Assembly: GCF_001428065.1 (NCBI RefSeq)
Contig: NZ_LMSE01000002.1
Coordinates: 655,521 to 698,663, forward strand
Reading direction: 5' to 3'
DNA length: 43,143 nt
From: Nostocoides sp. Soil756
GTDB taxonomy: Bacteria > Actinomycetota > Actinomycetes > Actinomycetales > Dermatophilaceae
Part shown: positions 1 through 7,941 of the stretch, one piece after another
Layout of the letters: every line of letters begins with the position of its first letter
Numbering within the stretch: position 1 is the first letter of the stretch
The notes under the pieces: model-generated
Database searches by the model: none
Told to the model about the DNA's origin: nothing
What the model saw: the letters and a program-made list of their open reading frames with translations, nothing else
Translations under genes and position numbers: made by a program

Positions 1-67
1 GCTCGAGGAGGCCGAGGCGCAGGACCTGGCCGACATGCGCCGCACCCGCGACAAGTTCACGGGCTGA
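1..67 (+). CDS. C-terminal end of an unidentified protein (partial)
   Basis: An open frame starting at base 2 ends at TGA 65-67. Its last 21 residues are charged and look helical (ending DMRRTRDKFTG). The stop lies 40 bases before the methyltransferase start on the same strand, so the two may be cotranscribed. The fragment is too short to assign a family. Confidence 0.5.
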   Translation, partial: LEEAEAQDLADMRRTRDKFTG

Positions 68-107
68 GCGCGGTGCGCTACGGGGCCGGCCCGGCCGGGG
101 GCGTGCG

Positions 108-785
108 GTGACCAACTCGCTGCGCGAGGACGCCCGGCTGCGGGCGACGCTCGACCGGCTGCACGCGGCGAGCGCGGCGCAGGAGGCCGAGAACCGGCAG
201 TGGCTGGCCGGGGAGGGACGGGGGACCACCACCGGGAGCGACGAGCGGCTCGAGGCCGGGCGCGCGTACTGGGCCGACAAGTACGTGGCCCTCGACCGCG
301 AGAAGGCCGAGCTCTGCTACCTGCTCTGCCGGATGCGGGGGGCGCGGCGGGTGGTGGAGGCCGGGACGTCCTACGGGGTGTCGACGCTGTACCTCGCGGC
401 CGCAGTACGCGACAACGGCGGCGGGGTGGTCGTCGGCACCGAGCGCGAGCCGGGCAAGGTGGCGCAGGCCCGGGCCCACCTCGAGGAGGCGGGGCTGGCC
501 GACCTCGTCGACCTGCGCGAGGGCGACCTGCGCGAGACGCTGCGCCCCGACGACGGGCCGGTCGACCTGCTGCTGCTCGACATCTGGGTGCCGATGGTGG
601 CCGCCACCCTCGCGCTCGTAGCGCCGCGGATCCCGGTGGGCGGCTTCCTCGTCGCCGACAACACGGTGGCCCGGCGCGAGGACTACGCGGCGCTGTTCGA
701 GTTCCTCGACGACCCGGCGAACGGGTTCACCACCACGACCCTGCCGATGCCGGACGGGCTGGAGCTGGCGGTCCGCACCACCTGA
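108..785 (+). CDS. SAM-dependent O-methyltransferase family protein
   Basis: This 225-residue protein looks like a class I methyltransferase of the O-methyltransferase family 3 / catechol-O-methyltransferase type. SAM motif I is EAGTSYG at residues 84-90. It is followed by a GTEREPGK segment, where the acidic residue would hold the ribose, and by DLLLLDIW near residue 155. The protein ends at about the usual length for the family. The GTG start at 108 has a G-rich Shine-Dalgarno-like stretch (GCCGGGGG) upstream. No membrane or signal segment is present. The acceptor substrate cannot be read from the sequence and the neighbours do not point to a pathway. Confidence 0.82.
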   Translation: MTNSLREDARLRATLDRLHAASAAQEAENRQWLAGEGRGTTTGSDERLEAGRAYWADKYVALDREKAELCYLLCRMRGARRVVEAGTSYGVSTLYLAAAVRDNGGGVVVGTEREPGKVAQARAHLEEAGLADLVDLREGDLRETLRPDDGPVDLLLLDIWVPMVAATLALVAPRIPVGGFLVADNTVARREDYAALFEFLDDPANGFTTTTLPMPDGLELAVRTT

Positions 786-795
786 GCGGGGCGCG

Positions 796-894
796 CCCGG
801 GTGGATCCCGAGCCGGGATCGTACGCCCGCGCCGGGCGGACCCGGGTGGATGCCGACCCGGGTTCGTGCGCCCGAGCCGGGTTCGTGCGCGCGA
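796..894. repeat. Degenerate tandem repeat in the gap before the Nudix gene
   Basis: A 10-base word CCCGGGTGGA occurs at 796 and again at 841, 45 bases apart. Nested in this are three copies of a roughly 19-base unit of the form GCCGGGTTCGTGCGCCCGA, at 812-830, 857-875 and 876-894, differing by a few substitutions. The repeat lies between the convergent ends of the methyltransferase and the Nudix gene. I see no coding role. The rest of the gap to 978 continues as GC-rich low-complexity DNA. Confidence 0.65.
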
Positions 895-978
895 GCCCGC
901 TGCAGCAGGCTCGTGCCCACCGACCCGGCTCGCGATCGCCGACGCGGCTCGCCCCCACCCGCGCGGGACGAGCGCCCG

Positions 979-1518
979 TCAGACGCTGTGGCCCAGGTGC
1001 GCCAGGGCCTGGCGCAGCAGGACCCCGTGGCCGCGGTCCATCTCGGCCTGGATGCCGGGGTCGAGCGCCTGCTGCGGGGTGAGCCAGGTGAGGTCGAGCG
1101 CGTCGTTCTGCGGGGCGCAGTCGCCGGCCACCGGCACCACGAACGCCAGCGACACCGCGTGCTGACGGGGGTCGTGGAACGGGGTGACGCCCGGGGTGGG
1201 GAAGTACTCGGCCACGGTGAACGGCTGCGGGGCCACCGGCACGCGCGGCAGCGCCACCGGCCCGAGGTCCTTCTCGATGTGCCGCAGCAGCGCGTCGCGG
1301 ACCCGCTCGTGGTGCAGCACCCGGCCCGACACCAGCTCGCGGCAGACCCGCCCGTCGGCGTCCAAGCGCAGCAGGACCCCGACCGCGGTGACCTCGCCGC
1401 GGTCGTCGACCCGCACCGGCACGGCATCGACGTAGAGGATGGGCAGCTTCTCGCGCGCCGCGTCGAGCTCCTCCCGGCTCAGCCAGGCGCGGTCGCGGTC
1501 GAGCTCGAGGGGGTTCAT
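979..1518 (-). CDS. Nudix-like DUF4916 protein with degenerate Nudix box
   Basis: This is a 179-residue cytoplasmic protein with the overall Nudix/DUF4916 pattern, including a strand-rich core around VDAVPVRVDDRGEVTAVGVLL. The Nudix box should read GX5EX7REUXEEXGU. Here G65, E71, R79 and G86 are in place, but the two catalytic glutamates are replaced (RHIEKDLG at 79-86 instead of REUXEEXG), so ordinary pyrophosphohydrolase chemistry is doubtful. ATG at 1518 overlaps the stop of the S-component gene by four bases (ATGA), so translation is probably coupled. It is the last gene of the corrinoid ECF operon. Its role there is unknown; processing or sensing of a nucleotide-like ligand is only a guess. 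Confidence 0.8.
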   Translation of the reverse strand: MNPLELDRDRAWLSREELDAAREKLPILYVDAVPVRVDDRGEVTAVGVLLRLDADGRVCRELVSGRVLHHERVRDALLRHIEKDLGPVALPRVPVAPQPFTVAEYFPTPGVTPFHDPRQHAVSLAFVVPVAGDCAPQNDALDLTWLTPQQALDPGIQAEMDRGHGVLLRQALAHLGHSV

Positions 1519-2402
1519 GGAGGCGATTGTGCCAAGTGCCCCGCGGCGCCCCCCGGGGGACGCGCCGCGACCGCGGCATCCGGGCGGTCGTCGAAGACGA
1601 CGGGCGCGTCGAAGGCCGCGCGCCGCGCCGCCCGCCGCAGGGCGCCGAGCACCGGCCGGGCCGTGAGCGAGATGAGCACGACGTTGGTCAGGGCGCGCCC
1701 GAGGTCCCAGCCGAGGCTGGTCGCGAGGCTGAACACGACGAACCGGTGCAGGTTCTCGGGCAGCGGCGCGCCGGGCACGAACGACAGGCCGGTGGCCGCC
1801 CCGGTGGAGAACGGCCAGAACGACAGGTTCAGCAGCATCCCGTAGGCCAGGCCGGCCACCGCGCCGTAGCCCGCGAGCAGCGCGACCTCGCGCCGGCCGG
1901 CGGCCCGCGGGAGCAGCCCGGCACCCCAGCCGACCCACGCCGCCCCGAGCATCTGGAACGGCAGCCACGGCCCGACCCCACCGGTGATGAGGGCGGAGGC
2001 GAACAGGGTGACCGCGCCCTGGACGAACCCGAAGCCGGCGCCGAACACCCGGCCGCCGAGGATGAGCAGGAAGAACACGGTCTCGAGGCCGGCCGTGCCG
2101 GCGCCGAGCGGGCGCAGCGCCGCCCCGACCGCCGACAGCACGCCGAGCATCGCGACCGCCTTGACGTCCATCCCGCCCTCGGCGATCTCGGCCAGCACGA
2201 CCGCGAGCAGCAGGGGCAGGACGAGCGCGAAGACCAGCGGGGCGTCGGTGGAGTGCGCGAGGCCGGAGCCGGGGGTCACCAGCAGCGGCCAGCCGAACGC
2301 CACGATGCCGGCGAGGCTGACCAGCGTGACCGCCGCCGCCGAGCGGGGCCGCAGGGCGATGGCCGTGACCCGCTCGCCCGCCGCCCTGGCCCGGGCGCTC
2401 AC
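1515..2402 (-). CDS. ECF transporter S component, likely corrinoid-specific (CbrT-like)
   Basis: This 295-residue integral membrane protein has about six hydrophobic segments, for example AAAVTLVSLAGIVAFGWPLL, FALVLPLLLAVVLAEIAEGG, GLETVFFLLILGGRVFGAGF and LLAGYGAVAGLAYGMLLNL. The pattern fits S components of energy-coupling factor transporters, which bind the substrate and topple in the membrane. I chose GTG 2402 because it overlaps the ATPase stop by four bases (GTGA); a GTG about 11 codons later is an alternative. Substrate specificity is inferred from the cobalamin riboswitch heading the operon, not from sequence. A roughly 30-residue Pro/Ala-rich hydrophilic tail follows the last membrane segment, which is unusual for small S proteins. 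Confidence 0.82.
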   Translation of the reverse strand: MSARARAAGERVTAIALRPRSAAAVTLVSLAGIVAFGWPLLVTPGSGLAHSTDAPLVFALVLPLLLAVVLAEIAEGGMDVKAVAMLGVLSAVGAALRPLGAGTAGLETVFFLLILGGRVFGAGFGFVQGAVTLFASALITGGVGPWLPFQMLGAAWVGWGAGLLPRAAGRREVALLAGYGAVAGLAYGMLLNLSFWPFSTGAATGLSFVPGAPLPENLHRFVVFSLATSLGWDLGRALTNVVLISLTARPVLGALRRAARRAAFDAPVVFDDRPDAAVAARPPGGAAGHLAQSPP

Positions 2403-4051
2403 GAGGGCACCCGCTGGGGCGCGAGCACCGCGTCCCGGACGTCGGCCACGGTGAGCCACGGGCCTCCGAGCACCTTGGAGACCTGCGGGGCGAAGGCGGG
2501 AGAGGAGACGACGACCTCGGCGGTCGGCCCGTCGGCCACGACCTCACCGGTGGCCATGACCACCACCCGGTCGGCGCACTCGGCGACGAACTCGACGTCG
2601 TGGGTCGACACCACCACCGAACGGCCCCGGGCGGCGAGGTCGCGCAGCGTCGCACTGAGGACGGCCTTGGCGGTGGGGTCGAGGCCCCTCGTGGGCTCGT
2701 CGAGCAGCAGCACCGGCGGGTCGGCGGTGAGCTGCACGGCCAGGACCAGGGCGAGGCGCTGGCCCTCGGACAGGTCGCGGGGGTGGCGGTCGGCCGGGAT
2801 GCCGGGGGCCAGGCGCTCGAGCAGGCCCGCGCCGGTGCCCGCCGGGGCGCCGCTCTCGCGGTCGGCCTGGGCGCACTCGCCGCCCACGGTGTCGAGGTAG
2901 AGCAGGTCGCCGGCGCTCTGCGGCACCAGCCCGACCCGGGCGCGACGGGCGGCGGGGGAGAGTGAGGCCGGGGCGACAGGGGTGCCGCCGGGCCCGGTCA
3001 CCTCGACCCGTCCGCTCGCCAGCCGGCCGCTGCCCTGCAGGGCCCAGAGCAGCGAGGACTTGCCCGAGCCGTTGCGGCCCATGAGGGCCGTGACCTCGCC
3101 GGCGCGCAGCTCGAGGTCGACGCCGGCCACGGCGATGACGTCACCGGGGTGTCGCACCACCACGCCGGCAGCGCGCAACGCCGGCGGCCCGAGGACGGGA
3201 GCATCCCAGGGTGCTCCGGCCGGTGAGCCGTGCAGGCGCTCGCGCAGGTCGCCGGCGGCCCGCCGGGCGTCGCGGACCGACAGCGGCAGCGGCGACCATC
3301 CGGCCCACCGCCCCAGCTCGACCACGGGGGGTGCGATGTCGCTGGTGCGCATGACCTCGGCCGGCAGCCCGTCGTGCACGGTGCCACCGGGAGCGATGTG
3401 CACGACGCGGTCGGCGTGGTGCAGCACCCGCTCGACGCGGTGCTCGGCGACCACCACGGTGACGCCGAGGTCGTGCACCAGCCGGGTGATGGTGGCCAGC
3501 ACCTCCTCGGCGCCGGTGGGGTCCAGGGCCGAGGTGGGCTCGTCGAGCAGGATGACGCTGGGGTGGGCGGTGAGCACCGACCCGATGGCGACCCGCTGCT
3601 GCTGGCCGCCCGAGAGCTCGCGCAGCGGCACCCCACGCAGCTCGGGGATGCCGAGCAGGTCGAGGGTCTCCTCGACGCGCTTGCGCATGGTGGCGGTCGG
3701 CAGGCCGAGCTGCTCCATCCCGTAGGCGAGCTCCTCCTCGACGGTGTCGGTGACGAAGCCGGCGAGCGGGTCCTGGCCCACGACGCCCACGACGTCCGCG
3801 AGGTCGCGGGGGCGGTGGGTGCGCGTGTCCCGCCCGGCCACCACGGCCCGGCCGCGCAGGGTACCGCCGGTGAAGTGCGGGACCCGCCCGCACATCACGC
3901 CGAGCAGGGTCGACTTGCCCGAGCCGGTCCGCCCGACGACCAGCGCCAGCTCGCCCTCGTCGACCACGAGGTCGACGTCGTGCAGCAGCGGGGCCGAGCC
4001 GTCGGCGGGCACGACACCGACGCCGGTGAGGACGATCGCGGGCTCAGCCAC
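2399..4051 (-). CDS. Fused ECF transporter ATPase (EcfA1-EcfA2 in one chain)
   Basis: This 550-residue cytoplasmic protein contains two ABC ATPase domains. The first has Walker A GRTGSGKST (40-48), signature ELSGGQQQR and Walker B VILLDEPTSALD. The second has Walker A GRNGSGKSS, a degenerate signature DLSEGQ and Walker B VLLLDEPTRGLD. In the ECF family two ATPases, usually from separate genes, drive the T and S subunits; a fused form is common in actinobacteria. The GTG start at 4051 overlaps the end of ecfT by eight bases, and the stop overlaps the S-component start. The degenerate second signature suggests asymmetric ATP sites, which is an inference. Confidence 0.93.
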   Translation of the reverse strand: MAEPAIVLTGVGVVPADGSAPLLHDVDLVVDEGELALVVGRTGSGKSTLLGVMCGRVPHFTGGTLRGRAVVAGRDTRTHRPRDLADVVGVVGQDPLAGFVTDTVEEELAYGMEQLGLPTATMRKRVEETLDLLGIPELRGVPLRELSGGQQQRVAIGSVLTAHPSVILLDEPTSALDPTGAEEVLATITRLVHDLGVTVVVAEHRVERVLHHADRVVHIAPGGTVHDGLPAEVMRTSDIAPPVVELGRWAGWSPLPLSVRDARRAAGDLRERLHGSPAGAPWDAPVLGPPALRAAGVVVRHPGDVIAVAGVDLELRAGEVTALMGRNGSGKSSLLWALQGSGRLASGRVEVTGPGGTPVAPASLSPAARRARVGLVPQSAGDLLYLDTVGGECAQADRESGAPAGTGAGLLERLAPGIPADRHPRDLSEGQRLALVLAVQLTADPPVLLLDEPTRGLDPTAKAVLSATLRDLAARGRSVVVSTHDVEFVAECADRVVVMATGEVVADGPTAEVVVSSPAFAPQVSKVLGGPWLTVADVRDAVLAPQRVPS

Positions 4052-5168
4052 GGGTCGTCACCTCCCGCGCGCCGCGGACCGGGCGGCGGGACGCCGGCCG
4101 GGGGGGCTCCGGCGTGAGCAACCCGGGGAGGGCGGCCACCAGCAGGCCGGCCACGGCCAGCAGCGGCAGGGCGGGGACGGCCAGCGGCGACAGCGGCATC
4201 GACAGGGCGTCGGGGGTGGTCCGTGACACGACCACGACCGCGGCCGCCGCGGCCGCCCCGCAGGCGACGGTGAGCCACTCGGCCCCGCGCCAGGGGTCCG
4301 GGCGGTAGGTGGTGCGCTCGACGTGCCGCCCCCCGAGCCACAGCCCGGCCCCCGACAGCAGCAGCCCGACGACGAGGGTGGGCGTCCCCATGAGGGCCGG
4401 GGTCGAGGCGTCCAGGACGCCGTAGAGCCCGACGGCGCACGCCAGCAGGCCGCCCAGGGTGAGGACGCCGGTGCCGACCCGCTGGCCGCCCGGCGCCGCA
4501 GGGGTCCGGCCGTAGCCGCGCGAGTCCATGGCGGCGGCCAGCAGCAGCGAGCGCTCGAGGGTGTCCTCGAGCACCGGGAGCGCCACCGAGGGCAGCGCCC
4601 GCAGACCGCGCGCGGTGTCGCCGCGCAGCTGCCGGGCCCGGTGCACGCGCTGCACCGACTCGGCCAGCTGGGGCGCGACCGAGACCGACACCACCACCGC
4701 CGCGCCGACCTCGTGCAGGGCGCTGGGGAGGGTGCGGAGCAGCCGCTTGGGGTTGGCCAGGGCGTTGGCCGCGCCGATGCACGCGATGATGACGGCGAGC
4801 CGCAGGCCGAGGGTGGCCGCGCCGAGCAGCCCCTCGAGGTAGACGTCGCCGCCGAGCTGGATGCCGGCCGCCCACGACGGCAGGGTGGCCTCCGGCAGCG
4901 GGAACAGCCGCACGGTGCCGAGCTTGAGCCCGACCAGCACGTGCAGCACCACGCGCACCGCGATGATGGCGGCTCCGAGGTAGAGGTAGAGCCGGAAGGC
5001 CCGGGCCCAGGGGGAGGTGCCCCGCCGCGCGGCCACGACGAAGCCCGCCACCGACAGCCCGAGAAGGAGCAGCAGTGGGTTGGTGGTGGTGCTGACCGCC
5101 ACGGCGAGCCCGACCGCCCAGCCCCACCACGCCGCCGGATGGACGGTGCGGGGCACGAGGCGGCTCAC
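4044..5168 (-). CDS. ECF transporter transmembrane T component (EcfT/CbiQ family)
   Basis: This 374-residue membrane protein has N-terminal hydrophobic segments (WWGWAVGLAVAVSTTTNPLLLLLGLSVAGFVVAA). It carries the EcfT coupling motif AMDSRGYGRT, matching the family's x-R-G signature that docks on the ATPases. Two more hydrophobic stretches near the C terminus (VACGAAAAAAVVVVS; LAVPALPLLAVAGLLVAALPGLL) make it longer than a minimal EcfT. Start GTG 5168 lies 12 bases after the stop of the SCO2322-like gene. It would link the S component to the fused ATPase encoded immediately downstream. Confidence 0.9.
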   Translation of the reverse strand: MSRLVPRTVHPAAWWGWAVGLAVAVSTTTNPLLLLLGLSVAGFVVAARRGTSPWARAFRLYLYLGAAIIAVRVVLHVLVGLKLGTVRLFPLPEATLPSWAAGIQLGGDVYLEGLLGAATLGLRLAVIIACIGAANALANPKRLLRTLPSALHEVGAAVVVSVSVAPQLAESVQRVHRARQLRGDTARGLRALPSVALPVLEDTLERSLLLAAAMDSRGYGRTPAAPGGQRVGTGVLTLGGLLACAVGLYGVLDASTPALMGTPTLVVGLLLSGAGLWLGGRHVERTTYRPDPWRGAEWLTVACGAAAAAAVVVVSRTTPDALSMPLSPLAVPALPLLAVAGLLVAALPGLLTPEPPRPASRRPVRGAREVTTRG

Positions 5169-5180
5169 CGCGGCATCATC

Positions 5181-6035
5181 TCAGCCGCGCCGTCGCCACA
5201 CGGTCCAGCCGGCCCCGCCCGCGACCAGCGCGATGAGGGCACCGCCGGCCAGCAGCGGGGTGCCGCCCGGCCCGGCGTCGCCGCTGGTGGGGGCGGAGGC
5301 CACGGCCGTGGGGCCGTCGGTCGGCGTCGCGTCGTCGGTCGGCGACGGGCTCGCGGAGGCGGACCCGGTGGGGGAGGCCGACGGGCTGGGGGTGGCGGTG
5401 GCCGACCGCGACGGGGCGGTGCTGGGGCGCGCGCCGGGGGTGGCGGGGGTGGTGCCGGCCGTCGTCGACCCGGTGGTGGCCCGCGGGGCGGTGGTGGTCT
5501 TGCGCGGGGTGGCCGCGGGCTTCGGGGCCGCGGTGGTGGTGCGCGGCGTCGACGTGGTCTTCGGGGTCGACACCGTGGCGGTGGGGGCGGGCGGGGCGAT
5601 GCGGGGCTGCTGGCCCGACCCGAAGCGCCAGCCCTGGACAGTGCCCGGCTGGGGGTCGTAGCTCCCCGCTCCGGTGCTGCTGTAGCTCCACGAGCCTCCG
5701 CGGGCCGCGTGGTAGTAGGCCCAGTAGGCGGTGGCCGGGGGAGTGCTGTGGCACGGGTCGCTGCTGGGGAAGCCGTTGATCCGGCACACGAACCCCGGCT
5801 GGGTCGCCACCTGGGTGACGCCGAACCCGGCCAGGTTCAGGGCCTGCAACCCGCTCGACGGGTCGCCGGGCGCGCAGGCCGTGACCACCGACGAGCCGGT
5901 GTCGACCACGACCGTCACCCCGCTGGTGCCCGAGCACGCGGCGGCCGCGGCGGGCGCCGCCGCGGCGACGAGCCCGGCCGCGGCCAGGCCCGCCGCCGCG
6001 GCGGCTCCGAGGATGCTGCTGAGCAGGCGCCGCAT
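5181..6035 (-). CDS. SCO2322-family secreted, membrane-anchored protein
   Basis: This 284-residue exported protein has an Arg-led signal sequence ([10 protein letters not shown] followed by an Ala-rich core ending AAPAAAAA). A compact Cys-containing domain spans about residues 35-135, with the family's aromatic motif TAYWAYYHAARGGSWSYSS and VQGWRFG. A long Thr/Pro/Ala stalk follows, then a C-terminal hydrophobic segment (LLAGGALIALVAGGAGW) and WRRRG. The domain pattern matches the SCO2322 family, which sits next to ECF transporters in streptomycetes. ATG 6035 shares one base with the upstream stop (TGATG). It probably sits on the outer face of the membrane at the end of a wall-spanning stalk. 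Binding of a corrinoid or of a partner is inference. Confidence 0.85.
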   Translation of the reverse strand: MRRLLSSILGAAAAAGLAAAGLVAAAAPAAAAACSGTSGVTVVVDTGSSVVTACAPGDPSSGLQALNLAGFGVTQVATQPGFVCRINGFPSSDPCHSTPPATAYWAYYHAARGGSWSYSSTGAGSYDPQPGTVQGWRFGSGQQPRIAPPAPTATVSTPKTTSTPRTTTAAPKPAATPRKTTTAPRATTGSTTAGTTPATPGARPSTAPSRSATATPSPSASPTGSASASPSPTDDATPTDGPTAVASAPTSGDAGPGGTPLLAGGALIALVAGGAGWTVWRRRG

Positions 6036-7654
6036 CAGGCGTGCGCCCCCCGGCGGCGGGAGCCGTAGACGGCCAGGACGCCGACCACGAGGAGCACCAG
6101 GCCGAGGAGCACCGGCAGCAGCGGAGAGGCACCGGTCTGAGCGAGAGCGCCGGTGGGCCCGGCCGCGATGGGGGCCACGGTGTCGCCCGGGTCGGAGCCG
6201 GAGCCGGCCGCGGCGTTCGTGGCCGGTGTGGTCGTGGCCGGCGCCGTCGTCGTGGGGGCGGTGCTGCTCGTCGGCGTGCTGGTCGGGGTGCTGCTGGGCG
6301 CGGCGGCGCAGGCCAGGCTGGGCGCCTGCGCCTCGGCCCCGGCAGCCGTGACCGCCCCGAGGGGGACGCCCGCGAGGGCGAGGAGCCCCTGCGACGTGGA
6401 GCGCCGGTCCTGGTCGGTGGGCAGCGCCCCGGCACCCTTGGCGACCTGAGCGTCGTAGGCGGTGCGGTCGTACGCGATCCCGCCGCGGAGCACCGCCGGC
6501 AGGGCGCAGCCGTACTGGAGCGAGGTGAGGTACCGGACGGCCAGACGCGCCTGGGCGGTACGGCCACCGGCGAGGAAGGCCTGGCCGGCGAGGCCGGTGC
6601 TGTTCGCGTTCAGCGTGGCGGTGAGCCCGGCGCCGGGGACGCCACCGGAGGCGTCCTGGAGGCCGGCGAGGTAGTCGAGGCCGGCCGAGGCCGCGGCGGT
6701 CTGACCTCCCACCGCGAGCAGCGCCTGCACGGCCATCGCGGTGGCGTCGGGGTCGGCGGCGGTGTCGCTCGTGCAGCCGGCGTCGGTCTCGTACAGCTGG
6801 AAGCCGCCACCCGGGCACTGCTGCGCCACGAGGTAGGCGCGGGCCTGCGGGCTGACGGTGACCCCGGCCCGGGTGAGGCCGATGAGCGCGAACGACTGTC
6901 CGAAGGTGTTGGAGTAGTCGCCGTACTGGGACCGGTCGGAGAAGCGGCCGTTGGGCTGCTCGAGGCCCTGCAGGGTCGCCACGAGGTCGGTGCCTCCGAA
7001 GGCGGTGGGGTCGACCCGCTGGGCGACCGCCACGTTGAGCAGCTTGGCCAGGGCCCCGGCGGGGACCTCGTTCGGGTCGCCGAAGCCCAGGTAGTCGACG
7101 AGGTGGTCGGCCAGCGTCCGGGTGGCCGCGGTGGCGGCGTCCTGACCGCTGCCGGCGGCGTCGAGCGCCAGCACGGCGTCCGCGACGAGCCCGTACTGCG
7201 GGTACTCGATGCCGCCGAAGACGATCGGGAGGGTGTACTTCGTGGAGACGAGCTCGCGCTCGAGGTAGTCGGCACCGACCAGGACCGGGTCGGTGGAGGT
7301 GGCGGGGCCGGCGGCCGCGGCGATGCCGTACCGGGCGGTGGCGCCCCCGGGGACGAGGGCCGCGGGGGCCGACGAGCTCGGGCTCGGCGAGGACGTCGAC
7401 GTCCCGCTGGGCGTGGGGGATGCCGTCGCGCTCGGGCCGGGGGAGGTCCCGGTCGGCGTGGCCGACGAGGTCGGCGTCGCCGACGTGGTCGACGACGGGG
7501 TCGGCGTGGCCGACGGTGACGCGGTGGTGGTCGGGGTGCCCGAGGCGGCCGGCGCAGCATCGGCGAACGCCGCCGACGAGGCGCCGACGAGCGCGGCGGA
7601 CACGAACAGAGCACCGAGCGCGCGAGCGCCGGGGCGGAGCGTGGTGGGGGACAT
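6035..7654 (-). CDS. Sortase-anchored alpha/alpha-toroid (prenyltransferase/squalene-cyclase-repeat) surface protein
   Basis: This is a 539-residue exported protein. It has a signal peptide (about 1-30), then a Ser/Thr/Pro stalk (about 31-85). An alpha/alpha-toroid-type region (about 95-420) carries repeated G-rich turns such as [20 protein letters not shown] and [11 protein letters not shown] second Thr/Pro region is followed by LAQTG at 504-508, a hydrophobic helix and RRRGAHA. LAxTG plus helix plus basic tail is the signal used by actinobacterial class E sortases. The toroid is the fold of squalene cyclases but also of the B12-binding domain of animal intrinsic factor and transcobalamin. 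As first gene after a cobalamin riboswitch it is best read as a surface corrinoid-handling protein, not an enzyme. ATG 7654 follows AGGAAGG; an in-frame upstream ATG at 7696 lacks such a site. Confidence 0.83.
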   Translation of the reverse strand: MSPTTLRPGARALGALFVSAALVGASSAAFADAAPAASGTPTTTASPSATPTPSSTTSATPTSSATPTGTSPGPSATASPTPSGTSTSSPSPSSSAPAALVPGGATARYGIAAAAGPATSTDPVLVGADYLERELVSTKYTLPIVFGGIEYPQYGLVADAVLALDAAGSGQDAATAATRTLADHLVDYLGFGDPNEVPAGALAKLLNVAVAQRVDPTAFGGTDLVATLQGLEQPNGRFSDRSQYGDYSNTFGQSFALIGLTRAGVTVSPQARAYLVAQQCPGGGFQLYETDAGCTSDTAADPDATAMAVQALLAVGGQTAAASAGLDYLAGLQDASGGVPGAGLTATLNANSTGLAGQAFLAGGRTAQARLAVRYLTSLQYGCALPAVLRGGIAYDRTAYDAQVAKGAGALPTDQDRRSTSQGLLALAGVPLGAVTAAGAEAQAPSLACAAAPSSTPTSTPTSSTAPTTTAPATTTPATNAAAGSGSDPGDTVAPIAAGPTGALAQTGASPLLPVLLGLVLLVVGVLAVYGSRRRGAHA

Positions 7655-7670
7655 GGGGCCTTCCTGCAGC

Positions 7671-7694
7671 GGTTCGGTGACGAATGCCCGAACC
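7671..7694 (-). promoter_or_regulatory. Hairpin next to the toroid-gene ribosome binding site
   Basis: On the minus strand GGTTCGG (7694-7688) and CCGAACC (7677-7671) form a perfect 7-bp stem with a 10-base loop. It ends just before the AGGAAGG site of the gene starting at 7654. It could be part of the expression platform that couples the riboswitch to ribosome access. No U-tract is present, so translational control is more likely than termination. Confidence 0.5.
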
Positions 7695-7759
7695 ACCGGG
7701 AGGACCCGGCATCTCGGGCTCCGTCCCGCATTCCTCGACGGGTGTGTGGAGCCGCTCGC

Positions 7760-7876
7760 GCCTGGCAGGCATTCCGACTTGCCACCCCGAGGGGCGACCT
7801 ACGGCTGCGGGACAGTGCCGGAGTTGGACCGGCTTCCCCCACCAAGTGCGTGTGGTGCCGCCCCTGAGGGCGACGC
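7760..7876 (-). ncRNA. Cobalamin riboswitch (AdoCbl class)
   Basis: Read on the minus strand, the region has the hallmark conserved core AAGCCGGTCCAACTCCGGCA followed by CTGTCCCGC (7835-7807). After a variable arm comes the 3' conserved block GTCGGAATGCCTGCC (7778-7764), matching the riboswitch consensus (AAGCCGGTGCAAxTCCGGCAC, CCCGC, AGTCxGGAxxCCTGCC). It starts about six bases after a -10-like TAGCAT and ends about 105 bases before the ATG of the surface-protein gene. In this RNA family ligand binding normally lowers expression of B12 uptake genes, so the operon should be on when cobalamin is scarce. Confidence 0.93.
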
Positions 7877-7881
7877 CGGTG

Positions 7882-7887
7882 ATGCTA
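7882..7887 (-). promoter_or_regulatory. -10 element of the corrinoid operon
   Basis: Minus-strand TAGCAT lies directly upstream of the riboswitch, so transcription would begin close to its 5' stem. The -35 region (CCGACC-like) is weak. Confidence 0.45.
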
Positions 7888-7929
7888 CCCCCTCCGCACC
7901 TCGGTCGGGTACCGGGCGTGCGCCGCCGC

Positions 7930-7935
7930 TAGAGT
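7930..7935 (+). promoter_or_regulatory. -10 element for ileS
   Basis: TAGAGT on the plus strand would start transcription near 7942, just before the T-box stem I. No good -35 is visible. Confidence 0.45.
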
Positions 7936-7941
7936 GGGCCC

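Noticed and set aside
979-2655. A 558-codon fusion of ABC, S-component and Nudix reading
   Set aside because: The frame merely stays open through other genes; ATG 1518 with ATGA overlap is the natural start of the Nudix gene.
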